Source: an uncultured Collinsella sp.
GTDB lineage: Bacteria; Actinomycetota; Coriobacteriia; Coriobacteriales; Coriobacteriaceae
Length of the DNA stretch: 64,000 nt
Direction of reading: 5' to 3'
NCBI GenBank assembly: GCA_902489665.1
Contig: CABUAT010000006.1
Coordinates: forward strand, 13,719 to 77,718
Each line of letters starts with the position of its first letter. Position 1 is the first letter of the stretch. Of this stretch, positions 17,315 to 25,900 are shown piece by piece. The translations under genes and the position numbers were made by a program. The notes under the pieces are model-generated. The model worked only from the letters and a program-made list of their open reading frames with translations, was not told the DNA's origin and did no database searches.

Positions 17315-18673
17315 CTAGCTCCTCGAATGTGCGACAAACTTGCTGTGGAGCAGACCGATCACAAACGCCGCCACGGCAACCGGCGCCCACGCGGCACCGA
17401 TATCCGCCAGCGGAAGAACATCAAACGGTAGCCACGCGCCCGCAAAGAACGCATCGCGGACCGAGGTGACCACACTCTGCACAGCAACCACGCCGCCGAC
17501 CCACACCCACACCTGCGGATGAGCGTCGCAAAAGCCGTGCACCAGGCCCATAAGCACCAGCACAATGGCAACGGGATACAGGGCATTGAGCATAGGCACC
17601 GAGAACATGAGGATCACGTCGAGGCCCACGTTGGAGAGCAGGCACGAAAACGCCGCGAACACAAAGGCGAGGATCGCGAAGGGGCGGCGCATGGCCTCCT
17701 CGGAGGCCTCCGCTCCCCCTTCAACCACGTACGTCTCACAGAAATAGCGCGCGCAGCAACTAATGAGGCCAATGCACACGTTCATGCAGGCGAGGAAGAA
17801 GATGGCGAAGACCACGACCGTGCCGGCAAGGCCAAAGTGCATGGAGGCCGAGCGAGCAAGGATTGCAGCGCCGTTGGTGGCGTCGGGCATCACGGTGCCG
17901 AGCTGCATACCGGCAAGGGCCAAGCCGCAATAGATAATGGCCATGAGCACGCCGGCGATCACACCGGAACGCGAAATCTCGAAGGCCACGCGCTTGTCAT
18001 CGGTAACGCCCAGTTCGTGAATGGTCTCGGCGATGATAATGCCAAAGGCGAGCGATGCGAGCAGGTCCATGGTCTGATAGCCAGTCAGAAAGCCCTGCAC
18101 GGCGGCGCCTGCATCGTAGGGAGCCTGAGGCGCGGCAGCCGGTCCCAGTGGCGAGATCACGGCAGCACCCACGACCAGTACGATGAGCGCAATGAGCGCG
18201 GGGCCCGTAATGCGACCGAGTACGCGTGTAATGACACCCGGGCGCAGCGTGAGCGCAAACGCGATGATGAAGAACCCGATGGCAAACGCCAGACGTGCCG
18301 TGCCGAGCGAAACGCCCTCGGGCAGCAGCGGCACCAGCATCTCGAAGGCCGTGGAGCTTGTGCGCGGAATAGCCAGGCACGGGCCGATGGCCAGGTAGAC
18401 CGCCGCAACGAAGAATTCGCCAAACTTAGGATGCACGCGGCCGGCAAGCTCGCGCGCCGTTCCGGCAAGTGCCACGGCGATAAAACCCATGACGGGCAGG
18501 CCGATGGCGGCAATCAGAAAGCCGAGCATGGCGACCGGCGTGGCAGAACCAGCCTGCAGCGCCAGCAGCGGCGGAATAATGAGGTTGCCGGCGCCAAAGA
18601 GCATCGAGAACAGCGCAATGCCGACGGTAACGACATGGTCGGAGCGCAAACCGCGCGGAGCGGATGAGGCCAT
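17315..18673 (-). CDS. brnQ: Branched-chain amino acid carrier, LIVCS/BrnQ family
   Basis: 452 aa, about 12 transmembrane segments. The N-terminal GIALFSMLFGAGNLIIPPLL is the family hallmark. It should take up Leu, Ile and Val with Na+ or H+. The ATG at 18673 has AAAGGTG upstream; a GTG two codons earlier overlaps the site. It is downstream of the selenium operon but separated from it by a terminator, so it is probably transcribed alone. Confidence 0.93.
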   Translation of the reverse strand: MASSAPRGLRSDHVVTVGIALFSMLFGAGNLIIPPLLALQAGSATPVAMLGFLIAAIGLPVMGFIAVALAGTARELAGRVHPKFGEFFVAAVYLAIGPCLAIPRTSSTAFEMLVPLLPEGVSLGTARLAFAIGFFIIAFALTLRPGVITRVLGRITGPALIALIVLVVGAAVISPLGPAAAPQAPYDAGAAVQGFLTGYQTMDLLASLAFGIIIAETIHELGVTDDKRVAFEISRSGVIAGVLMAIIYCGLALAGMQLGTVMPDATNGAAILARSASMHFGLAGTVVVFAIFFLACMNVCIGLISCCARYFCETYVVEGGAEASEEAMRRPFAILAFVFAAFSCLLSNVGLDVILMFSVPMLNALYPVAIVLVLMGLVHGFCDAHPQVWVWVGGVVAVQSVVTSVRDAFFAGAWLPFDVLPLADIGAAWAPVAVAAFVIGLLHSKFVAHSRS

Positions 18674-18696
18674 ATGCACACCTTTCGGGTCGAAAC

Positions 18697-18728
18697 AAAA
18701 ACGGGACGGGCAAAAGACCCGTCCCGCA
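18697..18728 (-). terminator. Intrinsic terminator of the selenium operon
   Basis: On the minus strand CGGGACGGG and CCCGTCCCG form a perfect 9-pair stem with a 7-base loop, followed by TTTTTG. It lies 15 bases after the stop of the aminotransferase-V gene. Confidence 0.88.
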
Positions 18729-18740
18729 AGTATATACGCT

Positions 18741-19880
18741 CTAGCAGGCTAAATCGCGCAAAGCGTCAATCGCGGTGTCGACTTCCTCGTCCGTGTTGAA
18801 ATACCCAAACGAGAAGCGGACGACGCCCTGGCGCTCGGTCCCCAGCGCGCGGTGCATGAGCGGAGCGCAATGGGCACCGGGGCGCGTCGCAATCCCCCAC
18901 CCTTGCATGAGCGCGTCCGAAATCTCGGCAGAGTCGATATCGGCTACGTTGAGCGACACAATCGCAGAGCGCGCCTGCTGGTCAAAGGCACCGTAGAGCT
19001 TAATCCCCGGAATCTTGCGCACACCGGCAAGGAAGCGATCAGCGAGCGCACGCTCGTGGGCAGCAATCGCCTCGACCCCACCCTGGGCCTCGATAAAGTC
19101 GAGACCAGCGGAAAGTCCCGCGATGCCATGACCGTTGAGCGTGCCCGCCTCAAGGCGCGTGGGCCACTCAAGCGGCTGCAGCGCATCGAAGCTGTGCACG
19201 CCCGTGCCGCCCATGGCCCACGGAGCCACGTCAATGCCCTCCGCCACGGCCAGGCCGCCGGTGCCTTGAGGTCCCACGAGCCCCTTATGGCCGGTAAAGC
19301 ACACAATGTCGAGCCCCATGGCCTGCATATCGATATGCATCGCGCCGGCAGACTGCGAGGCGTCGACGATCACCAGCGCGCCGGCCGCATGCGCGATGGC
19401 AGCCACGCGCGCAATGTCGACCGCGTTGCCGGTCACATTGGAGGCGTGCGTCACCACCACGGCACGCGTGCCCGGCGTGACCAACCGCTCGAGCTCGTCG
19501 TAGTCGAGCACACCGTTCGCGTCGCAGCCCGCATGCTCAACGGTCACGCCCTGCTCTGCCGCCAAGCGGTTGAGCGGACGTAGCACCGAGTTGTGCTCAA
19601 GCACCGTCGTGACCACGCGGTCGCCGGGGCGCACCACGCCATTGATAACGGTGTTGAGCGCCGCGGTGGAGTTGGGCGTAAAACAAACATGGTCAGCACG
19701 CGGGCAACCCAAAAGGCGCGCGAGCTTGGCACGGCAAGCGTGAATCGTACGAGCGGCATCGAGGGCACCCGACGTGGCGCCGCGCCCGGCATTGCCGAGC
19801 GAGCACATCGCCTGCGTCACGGCATCGATGACCACCTGCGGCTTGTGCATGGTCGTTGCCGCGTTATCCAGATAGATCAT
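18741..19880 (-). CDS. Cysteine desulfurase-like class V aminotransferase (selenium cluster type)
   Basis: 379 aa, PLP enzyme. MIYLDNAATT starts the protein, the PLP lysine is in CFTGHKGLVGPQGTGG, and the candidate catalytic Cys is in RPGAHCAPLMHRALG. Families of this type (EF2568-like) accompany selD, yedF and a DUF3343 gene and probably move sulfur or selenium from cysteine or selenocysteine. The start at 19880 overlaps the DUF3343 stop (ATGA) and has GGGAGG upstream. Whether S or Se is delivered cannot be told from sequence. Confidence 0.85.
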   Translation of the reverse strand: MIYLDNAATTMHKPQVVIDAVTQAMCSLGNAGRGATSGALDAARTIHACRAKLARLLGCPRADHVCFTPNSTAALNTVINGVVRPGDRVVTTVLEHNSVLRPLNRLAAEQGVTVEHAGCDANGVLDYDELERLVTPGTRAVVVTHASNVTGNAVDIARVAAIAHAAGALVIVDASQSAGAMHIDMQAMGLDIVCFTGHKGLVGPQGTGGLAVAEGIDVAPWAMGGTGVHSFDALQPLEWPTRLEAGTLNGHGIAGLSAGLDFIEAQGGVEAIAAHERALADRFLAGVRKIPGIKLYGAFDQQARSAIVSLNVADIDSAEISDALMQGWGIATRPGAHCAPLMHRALGTERQGVVRFSFGYFNTDEEVDTAIDALRDLAC

Positions 19881-20128
19881 CGCACGACCTCCCACATATC
19901 GATCACGGTGAAGCCCTCGGTGGGAACGCCCGCCGAGGCAAGTTCGCCGCGCAGCAGTTCCTCATCGGCAGGCAACGCCTTCCACGCCAAACCGCAGCCG
20001 GCAGCGACCTCCCCGGGCACGGGAATCGTCCGCCCGGGAAGACCGCGCTCAATGCACAGGGATTCGCAACCCATGGCGGCCGCCGTGGTAGGAAACGTGA
20101 TGACAAGCGCCGGGCGCTTCTCCCTCAT
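19877..20128 (-). CDS. DUF3343 family protein of the selenium cluster
   Basis: 83 aa from MREKRPALVI. Small protein with one conserved-looking Cys in AMGCESLC and another in AAGCGLAW; proteins of this family (putative Se/S carrier-like) occur beside selD and yedF. The ATG at 20143 would add 5 residues. Overlaps the aminotransferase gene by 4 bases and follows yedF by 19 bases. Confidence 0.75.
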   Translation of the reverse strand: MREKRPALVITFPTTAAAMGCESLCIERGLPGRTIPVPGEVAAGCGLAWKALPADEELLRGELASAGVPTEGFTVIDMWEVVR

Positions 20129-20147
20129 GGCAACTCCAACCAATACG

Positions 20148-20774
20148 CTACGGGCGCACGACGCGCACGGCCTGCTCCATCTTCTCCACGATCACGTACA
20201 TGTTGGTGACCTCGCCCACCGCAAGCTGGTCTTTAATGCCATAGTGGTCGAGGCAGGTGCCGCAGGTGAGAATCTCGACACCCTGCTCCGCCAGGCCCTT
20301 CAGGTCGTCGAGCACCGGCGAACCCTCGACGGTGAGCTTGGCACCGCCGTTGTAGAACAGCATGGTCGCGGGCAGTTCCTCCTGCTGCGTCACGGCAAAG
20401 ATAAACGCCTTCATGAGCTTGTGGCCCAGCTCGTCGTCGCCACGGCCCATGCAGTCGGTGTAGACGGAAATGACGAGCTTGCCCTTGCCGGCGCTGGCAT
20501 CACAGAAGGCAGCGCCATCCTGCTCGGGATCGGCCACGGCAACGGCGCCAGAGGTCGCCACGGTCACGTGCCACTCGGCGTCAGAAACCTTCTCGACCAA
20601 GGCCGTGCAGCCCTTCTCCTGCGCCATCTTGGAGATGTTCTTGACGGCGGTCTCGTTATCGACCGAGGTCACGACTGTGCCCTCGCCATCGAGCTGCTTC
20701 AGGGCTTTGAGCGTCTTGACGACGGGCAGCGGGCAGGCATCGCCCATGGCATTGACTTCAATTTTGGTAGACAT
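20148..20774 (-). CDS. yedF: Selenium metabolism protein YedF
   Basis: 208 aa. The N-terminal 75 residues are a TusA-like domain with GDACPLPVVKT (CPxP motif). The C-terminal part is DsrE/F-like with VISVYTDCMGRGDDELG and LTCGTCLDHYG. This two-domain form is the YedF type found with SelD in organisms that use selenium. The ATG at 20774 follows AAAGGAAAAACT; the frame is open earlier but without a site. It follows selD by 59 bases. Confidence 0.9.
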   Translation of the reverse strand: MSTKIEVNAMGDACPLPVVKTLKALKQLDGEGTVVTSVDNETAVKNISKMAQEKGCTALVEKVSDAEWHVTVATSGAVAVADPEQDGAAFCDASAGKGKLVISVYTDCMGRGDDELGHKLMKAFIFAVTQQEELPATMLFYNGGAKLTVEGSPVLDDLKGLAEQGVEILTCGTCLDHYGIKDQLAVGEVTNMYVIVEKMEQAVRVVRP

Positions 20775-20833
20775 AGTTTTTCCTTTCAAAAGGGACCGCC
20801 CAGAACAGTAGGCGGTCGCATAAACGGTTTTCC

Positions 20834-21883
20834 TTAATGCACAACGCGAACGGCAGGACCGCCCGGCACCGACTCGCACACGCGGCCGATCGTAGCGGCA
20901 ACGCGCCCCTCGGCATGTAAACGACGCGCAAGCTCATCCGCATCCGCCGCGGGCGCCGCAATAAGCAAACCGCCCGAAGTCTGCGGATCGTACAGCGCAT
21001 CCAGCATGCCCGGCTCCAGGTCATCGTCGGCAGCTACACGCGGGCCAAAGAAGTCCTGGTTGCGGTAGGAGCCCGCGGGGATAATGCCCAGACGCGCCAT
21101 GTCGAGCACCTGGTCAAAGAGCGGCACCGCCCCCGACGCGAGCTCGATTTGCACGCCCGAGCCCTCGGCCATCTCGCACGCATGCCCGATCAGACCAAAG
21201 CCCGTAATGTCGGTGCAGCCGTGAAGCTCAAGTCCCTCGGCCAGACGAATCGGAGCCTCGTTGAGGGTGCGCATCGAGTCAAACATGGCTGCGGCCTCGT
21301 CCTGCTCGATGAGCTCGCCCTTAATGGCCGTGGTGATAATGCCCGAGCCGATCGCCTTGGTCAGCAGCAGAACATCGCCCACGCGTGCGCCGCTGTTGGC
21401 GAGCATGCGGTCGAGCGCGACAAAACCACTCACGGACAGGCCGTACTTGGGCTCGTCGTCGTTGATGGTATGGCCGCCCGCGATGGAGCAACCCGCCTCG
21501 ACGCACTTGTCGGCGCCGCCCGCCAGAATCTGGCCGGCGACCTCGATGCCCAGGCAGCTCGGGATGCACAGCAAGTTCATGGCATGGCTCGGCCGCCCGC
21601 CCATGGCGTAGATATCCGACAGCGAGTTGGCCGCGGCGATCTGGCCAAAGAGGAACGGGTCGTCAACCATCGGTGGGAAGAAGTCAATGGACTGCACGAG
21701 CCCCAGGTTCTCCCCTACGCGAAAGACGCTCGCATCGTCGGAGGTATCGAACCCCACGAGCAGGTTGTCGTTATGCACATTGGGTAAGTCGCCCAGGACC
21801 TGGGCGAGGCCTCCGGGAGCCAACTTAGCGGCTCAACCGCTCGCGGCCGTCATAGACGTGAGCCTAATCTGATCGTCAGCCAT
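20834..21883 (-). CDS. selD: Selenide, water dikinase SelD, selenocysteine-containing
   Basis: 349 aa when TGA at 21833-21835 is read as selenocysteine (residue 17, context TAASGUAAKLAPGG). This is the catalytic Cys/Sec position of SelD (GC/U-x-x-K). Downstream DTSDDASVF, TVDFFPP-like SIDFFPPMVDDP, FGQIAAANSLSDIYAMGG and GGHTINDDEPKYGLSV are typical SelD segments. It makes selenophosphate from selenide and ATP. The start ATG follows AGGAGG. If the TGA were read as stop, the protein would lack the active-site loop, so an internal TTG start should not be used. Confidence 0.95.
21791..21835 (-). promoter_or_regulatory. Candidate SECIS hairpin of selD with UGA codon
   Basis: The UGA is at 21833-21835. 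A perfect hairpin, GCCCA-GGTCC-TGGGC (21791-21805), starts 27 bases downstream; the loop begins with GG. This falls in the distance range and loop type reported for diverse bacterial SECIS elements, but differs in spacing from the fdhF one. Confidence 0.6.
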
Positions 21884-21953
21884 CGATACCTCCTCTCATC
21901 GGTCAATCATTTTCTCCCAGTATACGCATGAATGCGAGCCTGCGGCGGATGCA

Positions 21954-22718
21954 TTAATTGAGCGCCTGTGCGCGAATCGCCGCGCCAATCGCTCCGGCAA
22001 AGCGAGCCTGGGGCGAGGTGGTCACCGGCGACCCCAGCAGCTCGCCCAACCGCTCCACCACGAAGGCGTTCTCGCACAGGCCACCGGTCAGGTAGTACGG
22101 GGCGCCCACGGCCTGCCCGGCCATGGTCGCCACGCGGGACACGACACTCTCAATCACACCACGGGCGATGTTCTCGCGCGGCTCACCGCGACCGATCAGG
22201 CTGATGACCTCGCTTTCGGCAAACACCGTGCACATGCTGGAAATCTTGGTAGGCTCGCCGGTGCGGGCGAGGTCTGCCATCTGCTGCTGGGAAATGCCTA
22301 GGCGGTCGGCCATGATCTCCAAAAAGCGCCCCGTGCCGGCAGCGCACCTGTCGTTCATGGCGAACTTGGCCACGCGGCCACTTTTAAGCTGAATGACCTT
22401 GGTGTCCTGGCCGCCCACGTCAATCACCGTGCCGTGATCGCCAAACAGGCGCACGGCACCGGTGCCGTGGCAGGTGATCTCGGTCACGACCTTGTGCGCA
22501 TAGGGCACGGCGACACGGCCGTAGCCGGTCGCGATCACGCGCACGTCGTCGGCAGCCACGTCGTAGCCAGCCGCTGCCAGTGCCTCGCGCAGCCGCTCGG
22601 AAGCATCGACCGAGGAGAACCCGGTTGGCTGCACGCACGTCCACGCCACCGAACCCTCCCCGTCGACCACAGCAGCCTTAGCCGCCGTAGACCCGATATC
22701 GATCCCGATCCCTATCAT
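21954..22718 (-). CDS. ATP-dependent activase of 2-hydroxyacyl-CoA dehydratase / double-cubane reductase (YjiL/HgdC family)
   Basis: 254 aa, actin-fold ATPase. GIDIGSTAAKAAVVD and TVIDVGGQDTKVIQ are the phosphate-binding motifs. RCAAGTGRFLEIMA and SSMCTVFAESEVISL carry the two Cys that bind the shared [4Fe-4S] cluster of the homodimer. The protein injects a low-potential electron into its partner. The two partners are the adjacent genes at 22874 and 24188. The ATG follows GGGAGAGA. The closest remembered relative is E. coli YjiL. Confidence 0.9.
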   Translation of the reverse strand: MIGIGIDIGSTAAKAAVVDGEGSVAWTCVQPTGFSSVDASERLREALAAAGYDVAADDVRVIATGYGRVAVPYAHKVVTEITCHGTGAVRLFGDHGTVIDVGGQDTKVIQLKSGRVAKFAMNDRCAAGTGRFLEIMADRLGISQQQMADLARTGEPTKISSMCTVFAESEVISLIGRGEPRENIARGVIESVVSRVATMAGQAVGAPYYLTGGLCENAFVVERLGELLGSPVTTSPQARFAGAIGAAIRAQALN

Positions 22719-22770
22719 GGCTCTCTCCCAATCTAAACATCAAAGGTAGCGGCGCGTTCAGGCGCCTTAG

Positions 22771-22879
22771 CTCTAGGTTTCTCAGGTGCCGGAGATTGCC
22801 CCGAAAGAGGAGCGCAGCGTACTTTGGGTACGCAAGCGACGGTTTGAGGAGCAAGATCCGGTACCTGAGGAAGCTAGAG
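22771..22879. repeat. Structured element A, copy 1
   Basis: Outer arms from CTCTAG to CTAGAG pair over about 23 positions (inner part TCAGGTGCCGGA with TCCGGTACCTGA). The core contains GAAAGAGGAGCGC, a GCGTAC/GTACGC hairpin and GACGGTTTGAG. Its 3' edge includes the stop codon of the 22874-24037 gene. The core matches copies at 24071 and 39508. Confidence 0.85.
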
Positions 22880-24037
22880 GGTTTCGATGAAGGCGGCGAT
22901 GCGCGTCTCGATCTGGCCCATGTCGCCGTTGCTGTAGTCGGTCTCGATATTCATATACGGAATGCCCGCACCCTCGACGGCCTCCTGCATGCGTGCACTC
23001 TCCACGTTAAAGGTGTGGCACGCCTGGAGCACGCTCTCCACTACGCCATCGACGTGATACTTCTCGCACATGGCCAGCGTGTTTTCCATACGACCGTCGT
23101 TGGGCGTCATGACCGAGCAGTTGATATCCAGATAGCGGTCGGCGATGGCGCGCAGAATGTCGGGAGCCTCCGGGTCGATCATCATGGCCGCCGTGCGCTC
23201 GCCCGAGCAGTCGTCCATGCACACGACCACACCGCCGTTGGACTCGATAGTACGGCCGATCTTGTTGATCACGCCGCCCACCGGGCAGCCGGTGATCAGA
23301 ATGCGCTTGGCGTCTGCCGCGACCGGGCGCTCACCCGCGTCGTAGGTCTCGCGCAGCTTGGCAACCTTTTGCTCCAGCTGCTGCGTATAGGCCTCGATAT
23401 CAAAGCTGAACGTACCGGCAAACATGGTGCTCATCAGATCGACGCCGCTCATGGCCGCCGGCTGGTTGGCCTGCAGCGCAAACATCTCGAGCTGGGCCGC
23501 ACGCAAGCGGTTGCGACGACGGACGGCAGCGCGCAGATCATCGTCGGTAATCGCGATGCCGTAGAAGTTCTCGAGCTCCTCCTTGAGCAGGCGGCACTCC
23601 TCGTACCAGCCTTCACGCTCGTAGGCGCGATCGCGACCCTGCGGCAGGTGCAGAATGTGCGTACGCTTGAGCTCGTTGAGTAGCTCGTACATCTTCTTCT
23701 TGCCGTCGCAGGTGGTCTCACCGATGATCATGTCGCTAAAGTACGTAAACGGGCACTTTTGCGAGTAGGCAAAGCCGTACGTCGACTTGATGAGCGGACA
23801 GAGATTTGCCGGCAGCACCTTCTCGGCCTCGGGAATCACCTCGTCGGACGTGCCGCACAGCGCCACGCTCGCAGCCCCCGCGGCATCGATAATCTCGAGC
23901 GGCGTGTAGCTGCACAGAAAACCGACCAGGCGATTACCCGCCTGCTTATAATCCTTGACGCGAATAAACGCCGCCTTGCGCTGCTCGTTGAACTCCTCAA
24001 ACGTGGACGGCAACGGCTGCTCAATATTTTCCGACAT
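22874..24037 (-). CDS. Double-cubane-cluster anaerobic reductase, YjiM family
   Basis: 387 aa from MSENIEQPLP (ATG after AGGAG; an ATG 8 codons earlier has no site). The sequence follows E. coli YjiM throughout: LVGFLCSYTPLEII, NLCPLIKSTYGF, KCPFTYFSDMI, GETTCDGKKKMYE, LITGCPVGG and LQACHTFNVES. Relatives bind a double-cubane [8Fe-9S] cluster and do ATP-driven, low-potential reductions of small molecules; other members are 2-hydroxyacyl-CoA dehydratases. All key cysteines of the YjiM pattern are present. The substrate is unknown. The activase is directly downstream. Confidence 0.88.
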   Translation of the reverse strand: MSENIEQPLPSTFEEFNEQRKAAFIRVKDYKQAGNRLVGFLCSYTPLEIIDAAGAASVALCGTSDEVIPEAEKVLPANLCPLIKSTYGFAYSQKCPFTYFSDMIIGETTCDGKKKMYELLNELKRTHILHLPQGRDRAYEREGWYEECRLLKEELENFYGIAITDDDLRAAVRRRNRLRAAQLEMFALQANQPAAMSGVDLMSTMFAGTFSFDIEAYTQQLEQKVAKLRETYDAGERPVAADAKRILITGCPVGGVINKIGRTIESNGGVVVCMDDCSGERTAAMMIDPEAPDILRAIADRYLDINCSVMTPNDGRMENTLAMCEKYHVDGVVESVLQACHTFNVESARMQEAVEGAGIPYMNIETDYSNGDMGQIETRIAAFIETL

Positions 24038-24070
24038 ATAACTCCTAAACCTTTCAACCAACCAAGGAAA

Positions 24071-24172
24071 CGGCTTTCCCAGGTGCCCGAGGTTGCCGTA
24101 AAAGAGGAGCGCCGCGTACTTTGGTACACAAGCGACGGTTTGAACGGCAAGATCGGGTGCCCGGGAAAGCCG
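24071..24172. repeat. Structured element A, copy 2
   Basis: Outer arms CGGCTTTCCCAGGTGCCCGA and TCGGGTGCCCGGGAAAGCCG pair almost fully. The core has GTTGCCGTAAAAGAGGAGCG, a GTACTTTGGTAC turn, GACGGTTTGAACGGCAAGA. It fills the gap between the two reductase genes. Internal order and strand match copy 1. Confidence 0.85.
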
Positions 24173-24187
24173 CCGGGGCGGATAGTC

Positions 24188-25471
24188 CTAAATGGTCTCC
24201 AAGAAAGCTTCGATCCTGGTTTGTAACTGACCTGCATCCTCGCCAGCGTAGTCGGTCGTGATGTGCATAAACGGAATGCCGGCCTCCTCGGCGGCCTTCT
24301 CCACGGCAAACGACTCCATCTCGTAGAGCGTGCAGAACTGCAGGGCCACGTCGACGATGCCGTCTACATGCAGGTCCTTGGCCATCTGAACGATGTCCTT
24401 CATACGCTGGTCGTTGGGCGTAAAGACGGCGCAGTTGATCTTAAAGTAGCGCTCGGCGATGGCGTCGAGCATCTCGTCGACCGTCTCGCCGGACTCGTCG
24501 ACCAGGTCCTTGTAGTAGCGCGAGCCCGTGCAGGACTCCTCGCCGACCACAACGCCGCCGGCCTTCTCGATGAGGTTGAACAGTTTCCAGTTGGGCACGG
24601 CCATGGGCGTACCGGTGTACAGGATGCGCTTGGTCCCCCTGGGCGTCACGCCCTCGCCGGCCTCGACACGCTGCTCGCACTCAGCCGCCATATCGTTGAT
24701 GGCTCCGGTCAGACGCGGCGTGTCGTCCATAAAGGCGGCCTGAACGGTCAGCAGGCTGTCGAGACCGCTGATGGGCGCCGGGTCGGCAGCGCGCGTGGCT
24801 GCGAGGCGCTGCAGGGCGCGACGCTTCTCATTGACGGCGTGGATGGCGGCCTTCAGACGCTCGGGCGTAATCTTGACGCCACACTCTTCCTCGATCTTGT
24901 CGGCGAGCTTCTTGACCTCGGCCTTCCAGGTCACGAGCGTCGACTCGTCGTGTACGTTGGGAATATCCATGACGTACATGTTCTTTTGCGTGGCAAAAAA
25001 CTCGTAGGCCTTCTTCTTGCCGTCGCAGGTGTTCTCGCCCACCACCAAGTCGCTCGACTCGATGTAGGGGCAGACCTCGCCCAGCTTAAAGCCGGCAAAG
25101 CTCTTGATGAGCGGGCAGGTGTTGCGCGGCAGGTGCTCCTCGACCTTATCGGTTGCCCAATCGGCACCCGAGCACAGACCCACGGGGATACCGTCGCAGG
25201 CGAGCACAATCTCCTCGGGCACGTAGACGCAGAAGCTGCCAACAATCTTGGTGGCCTCGCCGGCCTCCTTCTTGTCGAGCATCTCCTTAATTCGGCCGCT
25301 GTGGATGTTGGTGGCGACAAAATCCAGGTAGGACGTGGACTTGGGGCGATTGTTCTGCGTCAGGAACATATCGCCGTACATCTGGCCCACGGCTCCCAGC
25401 AGCATGTCGTGGTCGGCAAGATTCATGCCGAGGCTCTCCCACATCGGATGGAAATCGAATTCTTCAGCCAT
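24188..25471 (-). CDS. Second double-cubane / 2-hydroxyacyl-CoA dehydratase family protein
   Basis: 427 aa. A diverged paralogue of the 22874-24037 protein: GSFCVYVPEEIV, NTCPLIKSFAGF, EVCPYIESSDLVVG, NTCDGKKKAYEF, EESCTGSRYY and LQFCTLYEMES align with YjiM motifs. It differs at one motif: YTGTPMAV has Thr where YjiM and its neighbour have Cys (TGCP). An N-terminal extension of about 40 residues is present. It may form a heterodimer with the neighbouring paralogue or be a separate enzyme. The ATG follows GAGAGGGG. It is the first gene of the run that continues through the activase to selD. Confidence 0.85.
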   Translation of the reverse strand: MAEEFDFHPMWESLGMNLADHDMLLGAVGQMYGDMFLTQNNRPKSTSYLDFVATNIHSGRIKEMLDKKEAGEATKIVGSFCVYVPEEIVLACDGIPVGLCSGADWATDKVEEHLPRNTCPLIKSFAGFKLGEVCPYIESSDLVVGENTCDGKKKAYEFFATQKNMYVMDIPNVHDESTLVTWKAEVKKLADKIEEECGVKITPERLKAAIHAVNEKRRALQRLAATRAADPAPISGLDSLLTVQAAFMDDTPRLTGAINDMAAECEQRVEAGEGVTPRGTKRILYTGTPMAVPNWKLFNLIEKAGGVVVGEESCTGSRYYKDLVDESGETVDEMLDAIAERYFKINCAVFTPNDQRMKDIVQMAKDLHVDGIVDVALQFCTLYEMESFAVEKAAEEAGIPFMHITTDYAGEDAGQLQTRIEAFLETI

Positions 25472-25900
25472 GGCGGTTCCCCTCTCGAACCAAAAATGAA
25501 TAGCTACGGTATTGCTGCACGGTGGGTGGCGAAAACCCAGCCGCGCCTAAACCCGGAATTTTGGGGAACCTGCTTTGCGGTCGATTATTTAGTTGCGCGT
25601 CGTCTCTCCCGGAGCCGTGAACATACCTGCTCATATGCGACTCCGAGCCATATACAGGGCGCGCGCGGCAACGCGGCGAATGTATGTCGTCTGCGGCATG
25701 TGCGCACCCTCCTCTACAAGTTGAGGTCAACTATATCAACGGTCGTCGACCATGCGAACACCGTTGACATTCGTACGACAGCCTCGTGTGCCGTCGTTTA
25801 ATAAATAATTATCTTGATTGATAAGAGTTTGTCATCCTTCATTCGGCGAACGGCAAGACGAGGCCGCCGAGGCTTATATCCCCGACGGCATTACCCGGCG
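25472..25900. other. Non-coding gap upstream of the reductase-selenium run
   Basis: About 430 bases without a convincing gene. The part near 25720-25815 is AT-rich with dyads such as GTTGAGGTCAAC and GGTCGTCGACC, and a minus-strand TTGATA (25731-25736) that could be a -35 box for the gene at 24188-25471. Towards 25900 it is the 3' region of modC. I see no clear terminator for modC. Confidence 0.4.
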
